Assembly (NCBI RefSeq): GCF_022655055.1
Contig: NZ_CP093384.1
Coordinates: 496,001 to 560,000 of the forward strand
Length of the DNA: 64,000 nucleotides
Source of the DNA: Vagococcus sp. CY52-2
GTDB lineage: Bacteria > Bacillota > Bacilli > Lactobacillales > Vagococcaceae
Direction: 5' to 3'
In this document: positions 59,522 through 64,000 of the stretch, piece after piece
Layout of the letters: the number at the start of each line of letters is the position of its first letter
Position numbering within the stretch: the first letter of the stretch is position 1
Made by a program: the position numbers and the translations under genes
The notes under the pieces: generated by a model
Seen by the model: the letters and a program-made list of their open reading frames with translations, nothing else
What the model was told of the DNA's origin: nothing
The model's database searches: none

Positions 59522-60561
59522 TAATTTATTGGTAGATGTCGTTGATAACACCAATTTGTTAGATGACTATCTAAAACAAGTGGTTGATCTTTTATAGTCG
59601 AAATTGATTGTGCTCCGACTAAAACCATTAAGTGTGTTAATTCTGCTTTGAAACGTTCAATTTGCTGAATCGTTTCATCCGTTCCTTTTGTTAAAATAAG
59701 ATGTAGAAATTCACCAGATAATCCAGTTGCTACCGCGCCTAATCCAAAGCTTTTTAACATATCAAGTGGTGTTTTTATACCACCGGAGGCAACAATCGCT
59801 GCTTGTGATGAAAATTTTCTAGCTTCTAGTAGCGATTCAGCAGTTGTTTGTCCCCAATCATATAAATAAGAATATTCTTTCAGTTCTCGTCGTTGATTTT
59901 CGATTTCAATAAAGTTGGTGCCACCTTTTCCTGCCACGTCGATGATGGTTACCCCAACATCAATTAGTTGTTGAATCGTTTCTTTAGACATACCAAATCC
60001 AACTTCTTTAACAATCACAGGGACATTAAGTCTATTAACAATTGATTCAATATTTTTTAGCCAACTCGAAAAGTCACGATCCCCCTCTGGCATAACGAGT
60101 TCTTGTGGTGTATTTAAATGAAGTTGTAAAGCATTTGCTTCAATCAAATCAACGGCTCTTTTAGCATTTTCAACAGAGTGATGGGCACCTAGATTGGCAA
60201 ATATAACACCATTAGGGTTTGTTTTTCTGACAATTTTAAAAGATTCTTGCTGTGTCGTGTCATTTAAGGCAATACTGATAGAACCCACAGCCATAGCTAC
60301 ATTTGTTTCACGAGCCACATAGGCTAAGTTTTTATTGATGATAGTTGCTTTATCACTACCACCAGTCATCGCATTAATAAAAAAGGGAACAGTCAATTTT
60401 AAAGTACCCAAATTGGTGTGTAAGGATACATCCTTCACGCTAATTTCAGAGAAAGATTGATGAACAAATCTTACACCATCTAAGCCATTAGATTTGGATT
60501 GGTTGTATTGCATCTCAGCATAATGAATATGTTGATCTTTACGATTCCAAGAGGTTGTCAT
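59521..60561 (-). CDS. fni: Type 2 isopentenyl-diphosphate isomerase
   Basis: 346 residues, FMN-dependent TIM barrel. Interconverts isopentenyl and dimethylallyl diphosphate. FFINAMTGGSDKAT, the KEVGFGMS loop and DVAGKGGTNFIEIENQR are the flavin and substrate segments, with GGIKTPLDMLKSFGLGA binding the FMN phosphate. Last gene of the mevalonate operon mvaK1-mvaD-mvaK2-fni, six bases after mvaK2. Confidence 0.94.
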   Translation of the reverse strand: MTTSWNRKDQHIHYAEMQYNQSKSNGLDGVRFVHQSFSEISVKDVSLHTNLGTLKLTVPFFINAMTGGSDKATIINKNLAYVARETNVAMAVGSISIALNDTTQQESFKIVRKTNPNGVIFANLGAHHSVENAKRAVDLIEANALQLHLNTPQELVMPEGDRDFSSWLKNIESIVNRLNVPVIVKEVGFGMSKETIQQLIDVGVTIIDVAGKGGTNFIEIENQRRELKEYSYLYDWGQTTAESLLEARKFSSQAAIVASGGIKTPLDMLKSFGLGAVATGLSGEFLHLILTKGTDETIQQIERFKAELTHLMVLVGAQSISTIKDQPLVLDSHLTNWCYQRHLPIN

Positions 60562-60567
60562 AGAACA

Positions 60568-61677
60568 TTAAACCTCCGATACAATGGCTTGATGTGTGGT
60601 ATTAGGAGTACGGTAAACTTTTAGTGGTAAATTTGTAATACCATGTTCTTCCCATTTTTTCAGTATTGAAGAAGCATTATCTTCTTTTTTAAATAAAACA
60701 ATGCCGCAATCACCACCACCAGCACCAGAAGATTTAGCAGCTCCACCAAATTCTTCTGCACTTTGACACAAGTTTAATAAGGCTTCAGTTTCAATATCAA
60801 CTCCACTTTTTTGTGCTAATGATGTGAGAAGAGAGCGATTCAAACGAATACCTTCTTGGAATGATTCAATGTTTCCGTCTTTGAAAGCTTTAATTAAATC
60901 TTTGACACATTTTGCACTTTTTTCTAAAAAGTCTCGGTAAAAACCGTTCATTTCATGTTGCTCATCGTTCATTGTGTCAACAAGTAACGTCGTTGAAGCT
61001 GGTGTTCCTGTCCAACCAATATACAAATCTAAATTCGTTGGGGCTTCAAGTGGTTCAATCATTAGTTTTGGCCATGGTTTTTTTAATAACTCTACCAAAG
61101 TAAGTGACTTATTTTCTAGGTGGTTTAATACCCAATCTTTTTCAAAGCATGAGTAAGCAACCCATCCTTCAAATGAACTGGCAGCTAGGTCTCCAAATGA
61201 TCCGTTACTGTGCAATGAAAGATGAGTAATTGCTGCTAATTTATAAAGTAATTCTGCGTTATAGTTAATATCATAAAATTGTAACATGGCTTTAATAGTA
61301 GCAATAGTAACCGCACCACTTGAACCAAGCCCATATTTTCGTCCATCTTTATTATCTAATTCACTTTCAATCGTTAAATCAAAATATTTTAATGGTAATC
61401 CTAGTTCTTTTAAATACGATTCAACAATCATTACAGAGCTAGCAATGTAAGAAAAAGGATTATCGCGCTCATCCATGTAAAATTTTCCATTTTTTCTTGT
61501 CCACGGAATGGAAATACCATTTGAATAAGATGAACAAATGCTTCCTTGTGTATCTGCTTTTTTTAGCGTTACAGTAATAAATTGATCTAATGCAACGATT
61601 AGCGCAGGGTTTCCAGGTTCTAGTACAGCATATTCACCAGCTATGTACAATTTCCCTGGTGCACTTGCTTTAATCAA
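60568..61677 (-). CDS. mvaK2: Phosphomevalonate kinase
   Basis: 369 residues of the GHMP kinase superfamily. APGKLYIAGEYAVLE is motif 1, KYGLGSSGAVTIATI the ATP-binding motif 2, and KSSGAGGGDCGIVLF motif 3. Phosphorylates mevalonate 5-phosphate to the diphosphate. TTG start, with GGGAG just upstream; there is no ATG near. Third gene of the operon, 13 bases after mvaD. Confidence 0.94.
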   Translation of the reverse strand: MIKASAPGKLYIAGEYAVLEPGNPALIVALDQFITVTLKKADTQGSICSSYSNGISIPWTRKNGKFYMDERDNPFSYIASSVMIVESYLKELGLPLKYFDLTIESELDNKDGRKYGLGSSGAVTIATIKAMLQFYDINYNAELLYKLAAITHLSLHSNGSFGDLAASSFEGWVAYSCFEKDWVLNHLENKSLTLVELLKKPWPKLMIEPLEAPTNLDLYIGWTGTPASTTLLVDTMNDEQHEMNGFYRDFLEKSAKCVKDLIKAFKDGNIESFQEGIRLNRSLLTSLAQKSGVDIETEALLNLCQSAEEFGGAAKSSGAGGGDCGIVLFKKEDNASSILKKWEEHGITNLPLKVYRTPNTTHQAIVSEV

Positions 61678-61690
61678 AAAAATCTCCCCT

Positions 61691-62689
61691 TTAGTAACTC
61701 CATTCTGTATCAGTTAATTGTTTAATTCCTTCTCCAACAGCGGAACAAATTAACTGATCATTTGTAAAACTTTCTTTTAATTTATCTAATATGTCAGACA
61801 TTTGTGATTGCCTACATAATACTTTTACATTCGGTCCAGCGTCCATTGTAACATAACAAGGGATACCATTGTTACGAATTTCTTTCACTTTATTAATTGC
61901 TTTAACACTATCAGGTTCCCAGTATGAAATAGGAGGAGTTGCTCCAAGCATTGTTGCATGCATTTTCATCCCATTTGATTCGGTGATTTCTCCTAGCGTG
62001 ATAAAATCTTTTTGTTTGATAGCCTCTTTCATAGCGATTAAATCCTTTTTCGCTTCAGTTACCCATACTGGGTAAAATGGTGAGGTATCGACTGTTAGTT
62101 TCATACCAACACGGCTTGATAATTTCTTTTTATGCTTGTTAATCGCAATGACAATCATTCCGATGTCCCATGATGCGTCATCAATTTCGATTGCGTAACT
62201 GGATTCAGATATATCTCCTTCTCCCATGTTCCATTCAACTAAACCACCGTAGATACTTCTAGTTGAACTTCCACTTCCACGACGAGCGTAAGTAGAGAGG
62301 GTTTGTTTGTCTAAATTAAGTTGCCAAGCAGTATTTGCAGCACCAGCAAGGGCAGCAAAAGCTGAAGCAGAAGAAGCAAGACCTGCAGCAGTTGGTACAT
62401 GATTGTAGCTTTCAATTTTAGCATGTACATCTCTGTTTGCTGTTTGACGAAATAAATCAAGAAAGCGGCTAATTTTTTTTGTTTCGTCTTTATTTTGTTT
62501 TATTCCATTTAGGAAAAATTCATCCGTTTCAAGATTAGAATCAAGAGTAACAGAGGTATCAGTATAAAAAGCATCTAAGGTTAAAGATAGACTACTATTC
62601 ATTGGTAAAAAAAGATCACTATTTCTTTTACCCCAATATTTAATTAAGGCTATATTTGTATGGGCACGACAGCGTCCAATTTGTCTCAT
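61691..62689 (-). CDS. mvaD: Diphosphomevalonate decarboxylase
   Basis: 332 residues of the GHMP superfamily. Converts mevalonate diphosphate to isopentenyl diphosphate with ATP. ALIKYWGKRN near the N-terminus, TAAGLASSASAFAALA as the ATP loop and VTMDAGPNVKVL with the catalytic Asp are present. The start overlaps the mvaK1 stop by four bases, so translation is coupled. Confidence 0.95.
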   Translation of the reverse strand: MRQIGRCRAHTNIALIKYWGKRNSDLFLPMNSSLSLTLDAFYTDTSVTLDSNLETDEFFLNGIKQNKDETKKISRFLDLFRQTANRDVHAKIESYNHVPTAAGLASSASAFAALAGAANTAWQLNLDKQTLSTYARRGSGSSTRSIYGGLVEWNMGEGDISESSYAIEIDDASWDIGMIVIAINKHKKKLSSRVGMKLTVDTSPFYPVWVTEAKKDLIAMKEAIKQKDFITLGEITESNGMKMHATMLGATPPISYWEPDSVKAINKVKEIRNNGIPCYVTMDAGPNVKVLCRQSQMSDILDKLKESFTNDQLICSAVGEGIKQLTDTEWSY

Positions 62690-63636
62690 AATAGTTGTTC
62701 ACTCATTTCATAAACCCATGTTTGTTTTGCTCCATGAACTTCTAAAGCTTGAGCAATTTCATGAGCCGATTTTTTATCCATCGCTAATGCTATCATACAT
62801 CCACCACGACCGCCACCGGTTAATTTTGCCCCAAGAGCGCCATGACTTAGGGATTCTTCAACAAGTTTGTCTAATTTTTCGCTAGATACATCTAACTCTT
62901 TTAAGATATTGTGAGCTTGTGTCATATAATTACCTAAAATCGTTGCTTGATTAGTCTCTAATGCAACTTTTCCTTTTTTTGGTAAGTCACCAAGAGAGCT
63001 GATTAAAAATTGATAATGTAGAGAATTTTTTTGTTGTAGCTTTTGGTTAATACTTTCAACAGCCTCTTTTGTTTGTCCAGTTTCACCAGTATCGGCAACG
63101 ACTAAGTAAGCTTCTAAAACCATATTTAAAGGAACCTCTTCTTGTCCTTTAATAAAATAATAAGGTGAAGAGGAACTTGTCATTAGGGCATCTAACCCAC
63201 TTGGGTTACCATGAGCGATTTTTTCAGATGTGTTGACCAGTTCGAGTAGTTTTGATTGTGTTAATTCAGTATCAAAATAATCAAAAATCCCTCTAACAGT
63301 CGCCACAGCAACTGCAGCACTTGATCCCATACCGCGTTCAGCAGGAATGGTGCTCTTTATAGTGATAGATAAAGGATAAGTTTCTTGATTTAATGTCTTC
63401 AGACTTAGGTGAATCGCTTCTTTTAAGCTATCTAATAACTCTGGCATATCATCAAGTAATCCAGTATAAAAGTCACAAGAGATAGTTTGATGAGATGTCG
63501 CTTTTTCTACGATTGTTTGGATAGATGTTTTAGGAAAAGGTATAGCAATCGACGGATAATTATAAACTACTGCATGTTCTCCTAGCAAGATAATTTTTCC
63601 ATGTGATTGCCCCATTCCAGTTTGTTTTGGTACCAT
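62686..63636 (-). CDS. mvaK1: Mevalonate kinase
   Basis: 316 residues, GHMP family. GKIILLGEHAVVYNYPS is motif 1, ERGMGSSAAVAVATV motif 2 and AKLTGGGRGGCMIAL motif 3. First step from mevalonate to isopentenyl diphosphate. The frame is open to 63663, but AAAGGAG on the minus strand points to ATG 63636. First gene of the operon; HMG-CoA synthase and reductase are not in the window. Confidence 0.95.
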   Translation of the reverse strand: MVPKQTGMGQSHGKIILLGEHAVVYNYPSIAIPFPKTSIQTIVEKATSHQTISCDFYTGLLDDMPELLDSLKEAIHLSLKTLNQETYPLSITIKSTIPAERGMGSSAAVAVATVRGIFDYFDTELTQSKLLELVNTSEKIAHGNPSGLDALMTSSSSPYYFIKGQEEVPLNMVLEAYLVVADTGETGQTKEAVESINQKLQQKNSLHYQFLISSLGDLPKKGKVALETNQATILGNYMTQAHNILKELDVSSEKLDKLVEESLSHGALGAKLTGGGRGGCMIALAMDKKSAHEIAQALEVHGAKQTWVYEMSEQLL

Positions 63637-63858
63637 GTACAAACTCCTTTTATAACGTGACATGTTTCATAAAAAATGAATCTCTCTTAGCATAATACAA
63701 TAAATGACTATATAACAACTAAAACTAGCCAATATTTTATAAATTCTTATATTATTTTTAGAAAAAAATGTTTAATGAACGAATCATAGTTATATGTTTT
63801 TTTATATTAGACAATGAACAATTGAAAAAGTTTTAATTAATAAAATGGAGGAGGTTAT

Positions 63859-64000
63859 ATGAATAAAAGTATGATTGATTCAATCCCCTGGAATGGTTGA
63901 TACTAGTAGTTACGTACTTGTTAGTATATTATCTTTTCCAATTACTTTGTTAGGTACATATGCTGTAAAAAATGTTTCTATGATAGATTGGCTTCACAAA
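63859..64000 (+). CDS. Beginning of an unrecognised reading frame, cut by the window end
   Basis: GGAGGAGG precedes ATG 63859 at good spacing, but that frame stops at 63898 after 13 codons. A second frame opens at ATG 63893 with no ribosome site of its own and runs to the window end (36 codons) with a hydrophobic stretch, YVLVSILSFPITLLGTYAV, typical of a membrane segment. This could be a frameshifted gene, a short leader peptide coupled to a membrane protein, or a small membrane peptide. I cannot identify it. Confidence 0.35.

Overview
The window is AT-rich, with dense, strongly Shine-Dalgarno-led genes typical of a low-GC Gram-positive coccus. The best guess is a member of the Enterococcaceae such as Vagococcus. 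This is inferred from the combination of H2O2-forming glycerol-phosphate oxidase (GlpO), a glycerol kinase with the HPr-phosphorylated histidine, a mevalonate pathway, a streptococcal-style histidine-degradation set, and lactococcal-type PurBoxes. No rRNA, tRNA, IS element, prophage or CRISPR array was seen.

Layout. 1-5.7 kb: end of a cell-surface polymer locus (membrane-anchored unknown, processive family-2 glycosyltransferase, CDP-glycerol-transferase-like enzyme, secreted beta-helix protein). 6-7.6 kb: AEC carrier and GNAT acetyltransferase. 7.6-14.7 kb: glycerol module (peroxidase-like flavoprotein lacking its redox cysteine, Mga-like regulator, glpK, glpO, glpF). 14.9-16.7 kb: secreted peptidoglycan hydrolase with 19 tetrapeptide repeats, and a small acidic protein. 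16.8-18.2 kb, minus strand: glmL (glutamate mutase reactivator) wrecked by three frameshifts. 18.6-31.7 kb: histidine degradation (ftcD, fchA, fhs, hutD, permease, hutH, hutI, hutU) with hisS and a YitT protein inside it. 31.9-34.8 kb: a 998-residue winged-helix/BTAD/ATPase/TPR regulator. 35-36.4 kb: gluconate-type kinase. 36.4-49.3 kb: all genes of purine synthesis from PRPP to IMP, in two operons (purEKB and purCSQLFMNHD). 49.3-53.4 kb: small protein, RpiR regulator, nanE and a two-gene glucose-type PTS. 53.6-59.5 kb: the yqeG-yqeH-yhbY-nadD-yqeK-rsfS-methyltransferase housekeeping operon, tmcAL and a DsrE-like gene. 59.5-63.6 kb, minus strand: mvaK1-mvaD-mvaK2-fni.

The genes connect metabolically. 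Histidine becomes glutamate, ammonia and one-carbon units on tetrahydrofolate. Fhs can convert 10-formyl-THF to formate and ATP, and PurN and PurH use 10-formyl-THF. Candidate CcpA sites (cre) lie before glpK, ftcD and nanE, so alternative carbon sources look subject to catabolite repression.

The most useful observations are: two PurBoxes at exactly the same distance (64 nt) from the -10 boxes of purE and purC; an apparent ATT start codon for rsfS; the glmL pseudogene beside a live hut island; loss of both catalytic residues (His10, Cys42) in the peroxidase-like flavoprotein; hisS inside the hut island without a T-box; and a large near-perfect palindrome downstream of the nanE promoter.
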